Source: Scatophagus argus (taxonomy: Eukaryota > Chordata > Actinopteri > Scatophagidae). From it: DNA of 64,000 nucleotides. This document shows positions 42,406-55,138 of the stretch, piece after piece. The notes below the pieces were generated by a model. The model ran no database searches. It was not told the origin of the DNA and was given only the letters and a program-made list of their open reading frames with translations. The stretch is from contig NC_058513.1 of assembly GCF_020382885.2 (NCBI RefSeq), positions 18,005,641 to 18,069,640 of the forward strand. Direction: 5' to 3'. Each line of letters opens with the position of its first letter. Position 1 is the stretch's first letter. A program made the translations under genes and the position numbers.

Positions 42406-42645
42406 CCCTTTAAAAGTGTGTGACGGGGTCTTCCTGTATTTATTGTCTCACTATGTTGCTGTGCTCGGGACGTTTCCGGCGACTCTGCAGAAAGTTACGT
42501 GATTGTTGAGCCTGATACCCGGCCGTCACCTGACTTTCTCCACAGTCGCTTAATGGCGTCCTCACAAACGGCATCCCAACCACGGCTGTCCATCACGCCT
42601 CGTGTTAACTGCGTTGTAATATCCCTTTAACGTCACGCCGCAGAA

Positions 42646-42668
42646 TCACGTGAGTGTGCGTCACGTGA
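42646..42668. promoter_or_regulatory. grn: Twin TCACGTGA E-boxes (CLEAR-type) upstream of progranulin
   Basis: Two perfect palindromes TCACGTGA, at 42646-42653 and 42661-42668, sit 15 bp apart start to start. The second reads gTCACGTGAt, nine of ten bases of the CLEAR consensus GTCACGTGAC bound by TFEB/MITF factors. Another related box, ttacgtga, is at about 42496. Progranulin is a lysosomal protein and a known CLEAR-network gene in mammals. The position just upstream of the probable first exon fits a promoter role. Confidence 0.6.
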
Positions 42669-44567
42669 TTATTAAATTGCGAGTGAAAAATAGCAACGGG
42701 CACCCCTGCTTTGTTTGTGAAAACACGACCCTATATGTGAGTAGTTGGGCTAAGCGTATCAAACCTGCCAGGTAGGAAAACACAACGTCCGGTTTGCACA
42801 CAGACAAAAACGAGAGTCATTCAAACCTGCTAGCTTCATTGTTAGCCACCTAGCCTGCTAAGCTAAATTCTTCTGTCTGGATTAGCTCGTTTCAGAAAGC
42901 CGCTCGTCTGACGTTAGCTTGCTCGCTAATGTCAGCTAGCGTTAGCTAAAAGTTATGTTTTGTTTCGTGTCAAGTTTTCTAACGTTCATCACAACACTGC
43001 TCAGTGTTTTTCCCGCAGTATCATCGCGACTGATGTCGTTTTTTCTGTTCTTCAGGCTGTAAGAGGAGTATGCTGCACTGTGCCTTTTCTTCATAACGAC
43101 TGAGCTCATCGTGCCTGCTGATCACCTGCTGATCACCTGCTGATCATGGTAACACACCATCAAAACATTAGCTGCTGTGCATGCGGGGATTTGATGCGTG
43201 CGGCTTAGTTTGTCACTTTTTTCACAGCCACACAAGCTGAGTGAGACTAGTCACCGTGGTTTCTGGACTTTTCTGATAGCTGATTTTAGTTAATATTTTG
43301 TACGAACTGCGGCTTTGTAACTCTGATTCATGCTTAGCTGAATTAAAGTGAACTAACTCCTTAGGTTACTGCGCGTATATTTATTTCCAATATTCCTGTC
43401 ACGGCCTGCTGAAGGTAAATGATCACAGACTGCTCAGGTGAGGACAGAGAGAGAGAGAGAGAGTGTGTGTGTGCTTCTCCACTTGGTGGATCTGCTGCTT
43501 TAATATATATCAGTTTAATATAATAGGAAATTGAATACATTAGGGTTTTGAACTGTTGATGAAGACGTGTCCTTGGATTGTAGGACACTGGGTTGGACTT
43601 TTTATTGTTTGTTTTGGTTATTTTTATTTTCTGTACTGCCGTCAGACGGCCCGTCACACACTCCGCTGTGTGCAGTAAGTTATCGGCTGCCACAGTTCTG
43701 CTTTATCTTCTTAATCAACAGACCTTGTTGAAAGAGCAGCTACTGGACAACAAATTGATGATCAGCTGATGAATCAATTGGTCCATCAAAAGAAAATCAA
43801 TGGCAGCAATTTGGTTGTTGATTCATTGTTTCATCAAGCTCTCAAGCAGAAATGACAAAGTTTCTCTGGATTTGACTGCTGAAATGTTATGATTTGTTGT
43901 TTTGTTTATTGTCAGAACACTACATGAGTGCTGGAGGGACAACAGCTCAGCTTGATGTTTGACATTGTAGAATAGAATAGAATAGAAAGCTTTTATTGTC
44001 ATTGTACAGGTACAACGAGATTTCCGCTTTCCCATAAAGTGCACACAGCAATAAAGTAAACGATAAAGTACAGAAATGTAAACAATAAAGTACAAAAAAT
44101 AATAATAAAGTATAAAAATAAATATATATGGCAGTATATGTCAGTATACAACAACCTCAACATACAGCAGAGCAGCGATAGTGCAGGTGACAAGAGTTCC
44201 AGGAGTTCCTGGATTTAACAGCATTATGGTGTAGGTGGCATTGCCAGTAATGTGCAAAGCCTGTGTTGTTGTTGTTTCTGATATTAAATGACTAAGATAT
44301 CAGTGCCGTAACTGCATTAAAGGGACATGAACTTTGCAGTGTGGATCTGGTGGTTCAGTGTTGAAATCCACTTTATCAGCTGGAATGCGTACTGAACTGA
44401 GCACCTTTTTGTTACCTTTGTTATCCTTCACCGCTCTGATTTGGTGGTTCCTCTCAGCCTGGGAGAAACAGAAACCGAGTAGAATTTGTTAACAGCAGTT
44501 CAGGACCGGATTGAATTGTCCTGCACTGCTGACAGCCTCTTCCTGTCCATGTGAGCAGACTCTGCAG
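42669..44567 (+). other. grn: grn 5' non-coding region (probable 5' UTR exon and intron 0)
   Basis: The first coding exon begins directly after an acceptor-like actctgcag, so an untranslated first exon probably lies upstream. Candidate donors are aaacctgccag|gtagga at 42772 and gatcatg|gtaaca at about 43147. I cannot decide between them. Mammalian GRN also has a non-coding first exon. The region includes a LINE tail at 43971-44060 and (GA)n near 43447. Confidence 0.4.
43971..44060 (-). repeat. Non-LTR tail with (ATAGA)n
   Basis: A run of agaatagaatag followed by gcttttattgtcattgtaca and acgagatttcc is a second type of teleost LINE terminus, in reverse orientation. Confidence 0.55.
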
Positions 44568-47500
44568 ATGGGGATCCTGTGTCTTCTGGCTCTGCTGGGC
44601 CTGAGCACGGCGTTGGTCTGTCCTGACGGCGGCATGTGCGAGGACAAAAACACCTGCTGCAAGAACATTGAGGGAGGATACGGCTGCTGTCCGCTACCTC
44701 ACGTGAGTTAACACTCTGTCTGCCTTCACGCTGTCATCCGTGAAGCTGCCCTGCGTTGTATTAAGGAGTCAAATTAGCTCCGCCTACACCAGCTGCACCG
44801 ATACAATCTTAACCAGTACTTCATTACAATTGAAAGTCCTGCATTCAAAATCTCACTTAAGTACACAAGTATTGGCAGTAAAATGTACTTCATGTATCAG
44901 AAGTACTCATTGCAGTCACAGTGTTGTGTTACTGAATGACTCAGCATCCATGTTTTGAACATACATGATGTAAAACCTTCGCCCTCTCCGTCTCGTGAGA
45001 CGTGTCGTACCGCTAAGCCCCTCCCACCTGAACACTCAAGCTTGAATGTGCGCAGAAGAACCCGACTGTCCTGCAGAACCTCATTCTGCGTCAGGGTTTC
45101 ATCTTGTTCAAGCAGCTCTGTAGTGTGTGTCGGTTAAACTTTTGTCATCTGCAGGCCGAGTGTTGTTCAGACCACCTCCACTGCTGCTACGAGGGGACGG
45201 TGTGTGATCTCGTCCACGCCAAATGTGTCAACAAGACCGTTTCCCTGCCTTGGATGAGACGAGTTCCTGCCAAACAGGCCCTGCTCGTCCCTCTGGTAGT
45301 TTGTCAAGTTACTGATTTCTGAGCTCATCAGACTTTTGGGCTGTTTGCAGACCTTTGCACTGCAGTGACTGGAGCGTAAAGCTAAAGCAACCATTTATTA
45401 TTATTTATTATTATTTATTATTTTCTCAACTTTGTCAAGGATGTAGTTAAGACACGTTTGTCACCATTAGATCTGCTGCATTGACGCTTTGTTCATTCTT
45501 ATCGTTCTTCACCGATATCTCATACAAACAGCATTCAGACTGTTCAAAGAAGTAAGAGAAAGAAAACAGTTTAACAGCCGTTATGGGTTATTTTTATTTA
45601 TATTTTTTGTTTGAAGTTTGCCGTGAACTGAACGTTGCTTTCAATTTTAGTCTTGTTGTAACTGTCTGTTGATAGAACTGAAGTAAATATCTGTGTATCA
45701 ACTGGCATTTATCTGATTATATTTGTAGAAAAAGAAGCTTAAAACTTTAACTATGACTGTATTATGTTTAACAAGTAAACAAAGTCGTGTCAGTGACCTG
45801 TTGGTGTTTGGTCTCTTTTGTCCGTGCCGTCGTTGGTATGCGCTGGCTGTGATGGATGATGGCTCCAGCTCGGCGAGAGAGTGAAGGCAGTCATTTGTCC
45901 GGATCAGGAGTCCGAGTGTCCGGATGACACCACTTGCTGCCAGCTTCTGGACGGCTCCTGGGGCTGCTGTCCATTAGCCAAGGTGACAAACAAGAGCTCT
46001 CATCCCCGAGCTCTTTACACCAACATATCACATGGTCTGATGGTCAGCGTGTCAAACACACACAAGAAGAGCACTCTGAGGCTCACAATAACTTTTCAAA
46101 TCAAAAGTGTTTTGTTTCTCTGAGAACCTGACCAGCAGATCAGATATGTTGTTTTTATTTTTTTCAAAAATCAATAATCAAATCTAAGAAGATGCTCAGC
46201 TCAGGGAACTAAAGGTCTCAGTGCTCAGGTTGAAGAAAGATGTTTAATTTGAGTAAAGCAGGTTTATTTGCACATTTGACGAGTATTTATCCACAAAAAT
46301 GCATATTTTCACAGTTTAATATCTGTTTTTTGTTAGCCATTTGTAATTGTCTCCCACTGATATCATTCAAGTCGAGGGTCTGGGCTTTCCCCTCACCTGC
46401 CGTTGACCGTCCTCGACTGAAGACGGTCCCTGACTGTGTGAATTTGTGTTCTTCTCTCTGCAGGCGGTGTGTTGTGAGGATAAGCTCCACTGTTGCCCCG
46501 AGGGAACAAAGTGTGATATTGCTCACACAAGATGTGTTTCTGCATCACTGCAGTTCTTCCCCATGTTAAAGAAACTGCCCGCCAGTCTTCATGTTTCTGC
46601 AGCTTCGACGGCTGCGTCAGTGGCTTGTCCTGATGGAAGAACCAGCTGCCCAGACAGCTTCACATGTTGCCAGCTAACCAGTGGAGACTACGGCTGCTGT
46701 CCTTACTCTGAGGTACGTAAAACTCTGGCGCTAATACGTTAGTCACCAACGGATTTGATATTGGTCGTTTGTTTAAATTATGCCAAACATTCACTGGTTC
46801 ACAATAAGTCGGTTGAATGCTCTGCTGCCTGTTCTGGGGGTGTTTCAGCTTGAGTCCTTTGGATGCAGCAGTAGCTCCTTACAAGTTGTTGTGGGTTTTA
46901 TCACATTTCGGTGTGAGATCGAAGCTGTCAGAGTTTCTTACTGTGTGTGCCTGGAAAAGTTTTCACTGTCTGTGTTTGGATGTTTTAACCAGGCCATGTG
47001 CTGCAGCGATCACATCCACTGTTGCCCCGCCAATACAGTATGTGACCTGGAGCACGAAGTCTGCCGGTCCGGAGAGACGCGTGTGTCGCTGCTGAAGAGG
47101 ATTGCCACTGCAGTCGATGACGGTGAGCAGCAGACTGTTTGTGGAAGTGAAAGTGTGAGCACGGATGAAAGGGACAAGCTCTGATCTGACTGGTCTTGCT
47201 TCCTGGCAGTTGAATGTCCAGACAAGAAGTCCGCCTGTCCCGACCAGAGCACATGCTGCCAGATGGCCAACGGCACATATGGCTGCTGTCCGATGCCTGA
47301 TGTGAGTAACCTAAACTCGCCTGCTGGAGAGGACGGACGTCAGACCTGCAAGGCCCAGTGTGTCGAGAGCCCACAGAGTCGCAAATCCCTGGTTAATTCT
47401 GTTGTGTTATTAGAGTTGACACAAGTGTGGGATCTTTCATCCTGTGGGAAACCGAGGGAAGAAAAAGGGGAAGGAACCAGGAGCACATAATTCTGAAAGA

Positions 47501-50500
47501 TGCACTCAATGAAACTAGAAACTAAAAACTACTAGACAACTAGTAAAGATATTTTTATGCTTGTATTTACCCAAAACAAAGTGGAGCATAAAGGCAGAAG
47601 AATCATCTCATCTGTTCAGATCTCGTTTGGATGAGTTTGTTTGTTTGTGATCAGTAGGCTGACGAATCTGACGAAGAGGCACAAGTTCCATGGATGTGAA
47701 AGTTGCATGTTAATGAGCTGTTGGCTCTGCGCTTTATGTAACCAACACAAAACAATAAGTGCCACTTCGGCATACGTTCAGCCTGTCTCTATACGACACT
47801 CTTTAAGACCCTTTGCTCTTTTCTTTCAGGCCGTCTGTTGTTCAGATCACGCCCACTGCTGTCCTGCAGGCACCCAGTGCGACTTGGCCCACAGCACCTG
47901 TGTGTCAGCCCAGCGAGAGACCAGCGTGACCAGTAAGATCCCCGCTGCTGTGACGGAGCTGGCAGCAGGACCGAGCAAAAGTCAGGAGGCAGCGTGTTGA
48001 AACATAGTCTTGTCAGCTTGTCTAAAAGTTAAACAGTTAAACACATCTTTCAGTAGCATCGTAGACACAGCAGTTAACATCAATAACACAAGCTGTTTTT
48101 TATCAAGCATCATGTGACTAAGAAGATGCAACGTTTCAGTGTGAATGATGTCATGTTTAAATGCGTTTAAATGTGTCCTGTAGCTGCGGAGTCTAAACTT
48201 AAAGCCGCTGAAATCGCTTCCTGTCTCTATGGAATAATTAGTTAACATTTAGTTTAATAACCAAGGAACATTTCTAGGGTTTGACTAGTGAGGGCAGCAA
48301 TGTTTGAAGGACGCGTCGACTAATCGAGCACATCCCTACTCCTCACTGGTGGGCACAACCAAAGAGAACGACGAGTTAATCCGCTTAATAAATAAAGTTT
48401 TTGTCCATCTTTCAGTCGGTGCTGTTCCCTGCAACGACTCTGTGGCCTGCGCTGAGGGAAACACCTGCTGTAAATCCAAAGAGGGAGAATGGGCCTGTTG
48501 TCCACTCCTAAAGGTACTGACGCACACGCACACACACACTCTCTTCATCTCCTCCCTAACTGAAACAGACTTGCATTCAGTCCTGGCACATATTCCAGTT
48601 TCTTTGTCCATTAGTGAAGGTCAACATGGAGGAGGTTTTCCTGCACAAGCACTCATTAGATTTTGGTTTAATGTGTTTTTGGTTTTGGTTGCTTAATCGT
48701 AAACATGCCAGGATTGCGTGCCGTCCCTGTAGGCTGTGTGTTGTGAGGACCACCTGCACTGCTGTCCACATGGCACCGTTTGTAACCTGGCAGCCTCCAC
48801 GTGTGATGACCCCACGGGCAGCGCCGTGATGTCCTGGATGAGCAAAACTCCTGCCTTCCCCTTACTGACTGACAACAGCAGGTGTGACAAATCCACATCG
48901 TGTCCTGGGAAGTCCACCTGCTGTAAGACGGCGAGCGGAGAGTGGGCCTGCTGTCCCCTGCCTCAGGTAGGTTTAGGACAGGAGACACCACACTGTTGAG
49001 ACGGGCAATGAAAGTGAAATTCATTCATTTAGAAGTAAACTTTCCCTCCTGTAAGTCTAGCAAATTTCTCATAAATAAATGTCAGTTTCATAAGTTAATG
49101 AAAGGATGAACAGCAGAATTGCTGCATGTTCATTTTTAGGTGCATAATAAGGTAATAATAACACTCTTAACCCTCCATAACTTAAAATAAAATTCCATTT
49201 TAAACCAGTGCTGTCCAGCTGTTAGTGGTTTAAGTGACATGTAAAACAACACTAGTTTTTCATCCTGTTGAACTAAATATTAAAATACTTATTTAAAGTG
49301 TGAAAAACAAATCCAAAAGTAGATATTTGGGTATTAAACTAGCTTTGATTTCAGGCTGTCAGTCTTTATGAATCTCGTATCTCGCCAGGCTGTGTGCTGC
49401 GACGATCACGTCCACTGCTGTCCTCACAGCACAGTGTGCAACCTGGAGGCGGAAACTTGTGACGACCCGTCGGGGTTCCTGCCGCCCCTCCGCTGGGTGG
49501 CCAAGGTGTCGGCTCTGACCTGGGAGGTGCACGGGCAGAAATGCGACAAGCAGACGATGTGTCCCGGCGGCACCACCTGCTGTAAGAAGGAGTCCGGACT
49601 GTGGGCCTGCTGCCCCTTACCTCAGGTCAGTAAGTCCTCACAGTCTGAGGGGCTTGAGTGAGGGGAGGTTCCCCCGCTGGCCAGGTGTGAAGCACTGAGG
49701 GCTGCAGGTGTGTTTGTTCTTGGAGGGTTTCAGCCATAAAACTCCTTTCACACTGGACCCACTAACATCTGTGGACAGGATGCAGTCATCATTGGGTCAG
49801 AAGGATCTGCTGTAGTCGTGGTTGTTGATTGGCTCCAGCTTCACCTTTTCTGTGCGATGCTTCAGACAGGAACGTTGATGACTGTTTTTGACGGCGTCCA
49901 ACCGTCATTTCGTTCTTTGTATCGCGTGATGTGAAAGCTCCTGATGCTGACTGATGGCTGAAATCAAATTATATTGTGATTACAGTAGGAGACAAACAGA
50001 GTGTAATACAGGAAGTCAGAGGGAGGGTTTCAGAAGGACAGAGACGAACACTCTGTCTCTTAGAGTTTTCCAGGAAGTTAGCCAATCGACAGCAGCTTTC
50101 CAGCTGAGACTAAGACTAATTCCAGAACATTACAGAGTCGCACAAGACTCTGCAGCAGCTGCACACACAGAAAGTCGTCTCCCTTTGGATTTTCTCTTGA
50201 GGTAAGACTCGGCTGATACTTGGAAGGACATACTGTGGGCCTCCTCAGCAACTGGTGTTCACAAATCTGCGTCAAAATGGCTCCTCTGTGGCTTCAAATG
50301 TTACGCTTAGCATTAATACAACTGTTCAGATGCTTCATGTTACAGGATGTCATTGTGTGTGAATGTTTCCAGTTTGAATAACGTGAGGTTTTTCTGATTC
50401 TCCTGACGTAAAGACGGAAGCCCGAGGCGTGAATCACGCTGCGTTCACACCTCTGACTGCCTTCTTTTCCGTGACGACGGCAGCTGAGGCTTTTATTTAT

Positions 50501-52920
50501 AGCAAACTGAAACAAGATGACTGATGGGAAACAAAGTTAACATCATTGAAGCTCTCAAACCTTAAAGTATCTTGGAATCAAAAGAAAACTTTGAAATGAG
50601 ACTTTAAAGTGAGAAAAGAGCAGCTGCTCATCACGTGACGTGTTAATGATGAGGAGATGGAGATGTCACTGAGTGATTACTGAAGGATCAAAACATTTGC
50701 AGGTCGCGTTGTTTGAAATCTCTTCCACGTGTTGAAGTCCCTTCGCTCTTGTTCTTCCCAGGCCGTGTGCTGTAACGATCACGAGCACTGCTGCCCCAAA
50801 GGCTACAGATGTAACGTGGCTGAACAGACCTGCGACAGGCCTGGCGGCCTCAGCCTGCCCTGGCTGCAGAAGGAGCCCGGTCTGGCCGTTTCCCGTCCGA
50901 CTCATCCGTCCGGGAACATGTGTGACGCCCAGACCAGCTGCCCCAAGGACACAACCTGCTGCTTCATGCACAGGACCCACAGGTGGGGCTGCTGCCCCCT
51001 GCCGGAGGTGAGTGGTCTCCATCAGCCTCACACGCTAACCACGACGTGAGCTCCTGACCATCCAGAGTTTCTGCTCTTCCTCAGGCAGTCTGTTGTCAAG
51101 ATGGAGACCACTGCTGCCCCGGCGGGCACAGCTGCGATCCTCAGCGGTCCTCGTGCTCGAAGGGACCCCACGTCATACCGTGGTTCACCAAAGTGAGCGC
51201 CCTGACCCGGCCAGGCGCCGTCACGGACGTTAAATGTGACGACAAGAGCAGCTGCGCTTCAGGGACGACCTGCTGCAAGCTGCCGACAGGAGAGTGGGGC
51301 TGCTGCCCTCTGGTCAAGGTCTGTGCATCACCGACTTCCCGTACGATCACACGGGTTGGTCGCTGATTCCGGTTAGGAAGGAAACCTTTTAGTCCATTTA
51401 CGTTCATCTGAGCCCACGTGGGTGCAGAAGACAGAACTCCTTACAGAAAATATCATGCTGTAAACAAAGAATCTACCTCAAAAGGTTATTTTCCAAACAC
51501 AAGTCAGTTTATTCATCCAGAAGAAGACAGCAGTGATGAAGAACGTTGAAGTAAAAACTCAGTTCCTAAATCAGCATATGATGAGTAATTAAAAATAACT
51601 GGAAGAAGAGCTGGAAAGTGGAGGTGTGTGTGGTGCGATGAGGAGACTCCGGCCTTCCTTCGTCTTTGGTGGTTTGAACCACCTGACTGCAGACTGTCAC
51701 TGCACTGAAACGTGTGTTAATCTGCATTTTCTTTTGCCCATTTCCGTGAGATTTGGTTAAAGTTTGTGCTAAACCTGCCTGATAAGTTTTTAATGTAGTT
51801 AAAAGGGATAATTTGTGCTGAGTGTCAGGAATATTCCACCGTAACGTCTTTTAAAATGAAACATGACAGAATCATTGAAAACAAGGGGAGCTCCGGGACG
51901 TCTGGTGTTATTATAATGTTATGAAGGCTTTGGTCTTGCTTCAGCTGTGAATGACAGCAGTATGAAAAGCTCCAATCAGATTACAGATCCTTCTTCTTCT
52001 CTCGTCTTTTTCCAGGCGGTTTGCTGTGAGGATCATGAGCACTGCTGTCCTCAGGGCTACGCCTGCAACATGCACACGGGAACATGTGAGAAGAAGAACC
52101 GCGACGCGCTCGTCCAAACCCTCCCTCAGATCAGAGTGGTACGCTCTGAGGCCACAGGCGCCGGTGACGACGTGGGCGTACCATGTGACAGCACGGGGGG
52201 GTTTCGCTGCTCCGAGCGACACACGTGCTGTCGGGCCTCAGCCACAGAGTGGGCCTGCTGCCCCTCGCCCGCGGTGCGTTCACACTGAGCTCTGCACGTT
52301 CAGTCGTTTTCCTGTAGGAAACTTTGATTTGGTGATGCGGTCAGGAACGTTTGCTCTTCTGGCTCGACTCTGGGGAATGTGTGACCAGTGAACAGTGTGT
52401 CACATGACCTGAAGGCTCCTGGTTTTCTGCCTCACTGAGCACTGAGAGCTCATTCACTGCTCTGTTTCCTTCTGTTGTTCTCTCATACGTCTAAAGGTTA
52501 CTCAGAGACTTATGAAGACACAGCAGATCATCTTCACATGCCTGAACTCAGATACGACTTTAACTGACTGCACTATAGAATCAACACAATAGATAAAATA
52601 TCTGAAACTACACGAGTTACACCGACTTAAAATCCTGAATCTGGGTGGTGATTTTTATATCTCAAAGCTTAGTCTGAGGCTGAGGCAGGCTGAGGAAGCA
52701 CCTTTTAGAGTAGCCTGTGCAGCTTCAGGATTGAAACTCCTGAGCGTCTTTAACTGACTGCTGTTTTCTCTGTTGTCAGGCTGTCTGCTGCTCGGACTCG
52801 AAGCGCTGCTGTCCTGCGGGACACACCTGCGACCTGACGTCTGGAGGCTGCACTCTGCAGAACCAGCTCACCTGGGACACTTTGTTTGGGGACAGAAAGA
52901 AAGTCCAACGTGGGCTTTAA
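44568..52920 (+). CDS. grn: Progranulin with ten granulin modules
   Basis: Complete gene for a secreted/lysosomal growth factor precursor that is cleaved to granulins. Coding exons: 44568-44702, 45155-45295, 45869-45982, 46464-46712, 46993-47122, 47210-47301, 47830-47932, 48416-48513, 48733-48966, 49389-49625, 50762-51007, 51085-51318, 52016-52273, 52780-52920. The product is 803 residues, against about 593 in human. The signal peptide is MGILCLLALLGLSTA, then ten modules, each with the 12-cysteine pattern C-C-CC-CC-CC-CC-C-C. Every module is split by an intron after CCPxxx, before AVCC/AECC/AMCC. Module 10 lacks the usual HxHCC (reads SKRCC). Linkers carry WMRRVP, FPMLKKLP, LPWLQKEP and LRWVAK segments, possible protease sites. 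The tail LTWDTLFGDRKKVQRGL resembles the mammalian C-terminus. The start at 44568 is preferred over an upstream in-frame ATG (44511) because it opens the signal peptide. Probably grna of zebrafish nomenclature. Confidence 0.95.
44800..44925. repeat. Partial MITE (agtact family) in grn intron 1
   Basis: Contains aaccagtacttcattacaat and cacttaagtacacaagtatt, matching the dispersed family at 6090-6364. Confidence 0.5.
50631..50638. promoter_or_regulatory. grn: CLEAR-like E-box inside grn intron 10
   Basis: TCACGTGA, in the context catcacgtgacg, which on the minus strand reads GTCACGTGAT, the same nine-of-ten CLEAR match as in the promoter. A single 8-mer is weak evidence of function. Confidence 0.25.
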
Positions 52921-54180
52921 TCCCGCCGAGGTGCACTGATCGTCCTGCATCCTTAACATCCATCTACGGCTCTTGTTGTCTATGGACGACGAGGGCTTTT
53001 CTCCACTTCCTGTTTGTTTTGTCGTTCACGGAGGCGTGTGTTTGCCAGGTGTCTGCACTCCTGAGTGTTTTATGTGGATGAGACTTGATTCATCTCTCAT
53101 CATAATGAAGTAGAAGCACTTTGCTAGGAAGGAATTATTTCAACATGTGTTAACCTTGAAGTGTCTTGTAGTGTTTTGTTCTCAGGCATAAAATAATTCA
53201 TCATCATCTTCTTGTTCACTTCTTTGAAATTAGTGAGACACTGACAGGATGTCTGACTCTTTTAAGTCATGAGTTTCATCCACTTTGTGTCATAAAATAT
53301 GTAGAAATCTCATCAGCTGGGGAGTTCGAAAGCCGCTGTTGTTATTCCGTATTTTTCTTATTGTCTGTGATGGTCCGTCTGCTTTGTGTTTCTGAGTCTG
53401 TTGGTTTGTTTTTTTAATCAAAACATAGCAGAGAGCACCTTGTTAGTACAGACACTGGAGGATTGAGTTTGAAGTGGTGACTGTCAGCAGCTGGTCAGTG
53501 TGGTTCTCACCGGACGTTACTGCGGTTCCAGCAGCAGGCGAAACCCTCGCCGGGTGCTCGAGTGAGTGTGAGGAGGGAACAGGTAACAGATTCCTAGGTG
53601 GTTTTGGTCTTTTCGTGATTTGTTGACAATAAGAACAATCCAGAACATCACCAGTAGCTTCTTTGTGTTTTGTGACCACGACGATTGGGAGCGAGCGTCC
53701 GCTGCCTCATCCGATGAGATTCGCTCATCCTGTTGACAGGAGTGTTGACCGTTAAGCCGATGATCCCTGAGGCGCTTCAGCGTAGTCTTTGAGGGGCCCT
53801 GGAGTCCTGAGGCGGATGAGCCGTGAAGTTAACTCTGAGGCAGCGGTAACAGAAGTCGGATGTTTGTTGTTTAGCCAAACACTTGGACCGACTGTGCGAA
53901 CAGCTTGTGCCTTCTGTAATTTCGCTCCGAGAGGTGCTGGCCGGTCAGGAAAATTCAGTCAACTCGTTGGATAAGAATAATCAAGCTTTTCTTTTGTGTT
54001 GTGTTTTGTGCGCTTTGCAGTCTTGCTTTTGGAGGGTTACTGCTCCTGAACTGTGTACTTGTGCTTGGGTGGACTTTGCTTCACAGAAGAATTCTTATGG
54101 AGAACTTGACAGGAAATTGTAAATTTGTTAAAACCATTTTTTATGAATAAAGATCAGACTCGTCCTGAAATAAACATGTG
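52921..54180 (+). other. grn: grn 3' UTR (about 1.25 kb)
   Basis: Non-coding sequence without dispersed repeats, ending near two AATAAA signals at 54146-54151 and 54169-54174. The reading frames in it are short and unsupported. Extent is inferred from the polyadenylation signals. Confidence 0.45.
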
Positions 54181-54271
54181 CTCACCACCCACACCGTGAT
54201 ATTACTGCTGCTGCTGTTTGGATTCTCATCTTGGTTCAGTCATGTGTTTTTATTTCCTGCTTCCTCCAGCC

Positions 54272-54314
54272 TTTCAAGGAAATGGAGGAGGAGGAGGAGG
54301 AGGAGGAGGAGGAG
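54272..54314. repeat. (GGA)n microsatellite
   Basis: About 13 uninterrupted gga units, purine-only on the plus strand. Confidence 0.95.
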
Positions 54315-55082
54315 GGCGGGTATCGAGTGAAATAAACTTCTTCAAAATATCTGTTGGCTCCATGTGATTAATTCACTGAGGCCATGCTTCAAGTTTATCA
54401 TTTGGCAGGATGTGCAGACGCTCACGCACCAGGCCCCCTTCCTGTGGCCTTTCCCCCCGCTAGTCATCACAGAGTTGTTATGACGACCAAAGGAAACAGA
54501 CGAGAGTCCAGTGGAGACACAACTGTCCCACTTTACCGTCAGCTCGGCGGGCGTGTGTTGCCAGGCTGACCCCATCGTGCGCCCTCTGGTGGTCACAAAC
54601 ACACACACGCCGGCTGTTCGTCTGGAGGTGAGAACAAAAGGCTGCACACGCTGCTCAAATGAGGTCGGAGGGTTCATACCTGAGGGGCTCTTTTCACTTT
54701 AAATTCACCTTGACAAACTTTATTCAAACGAAGACAATTTTCACACGCAAACGGTTCATTCATTCATAGGTGCCTGGCGCATCTTAACATTATGTACTTC
54801 AAATTTAATTAAAAGATTTTTTTAGTTTAATGAAATATTCTAATTCCAGTTATATAGTTTAAAATAGCTTTAATAAAAGAACATTTTTAATTTATTTAGA
54901 GCAAATACATGTGAACGTTTATGAAACACCTGCTCATGGCTGTAAGCAGGTAGCAGTGATAAAAATGTTTAACCATGTCGTCCATTTGTGTCTCTAAGAC
55001 GTCAAGTAAAAGCTGAAGCTACAAAGCACTATAAGAATGTTTGTTCATTTTCTTAAACGAAAAGATTCATATCCCTTGAAAT

Positions 55083-55138
55083 CTTGAATTTCCCTCGGGA
55101 TCAATAAAGTATCTATCTATCCATTTATCTATCTATAT
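55083..55138 (+). repeat. LINE 3' tail with (ATCT)n
   Basis: tgaatttccctcgggatcaa then taaagtatctatctatcc is the consensus-like form of the fish non-LTR 3' terminus. Confidence 0.65.
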
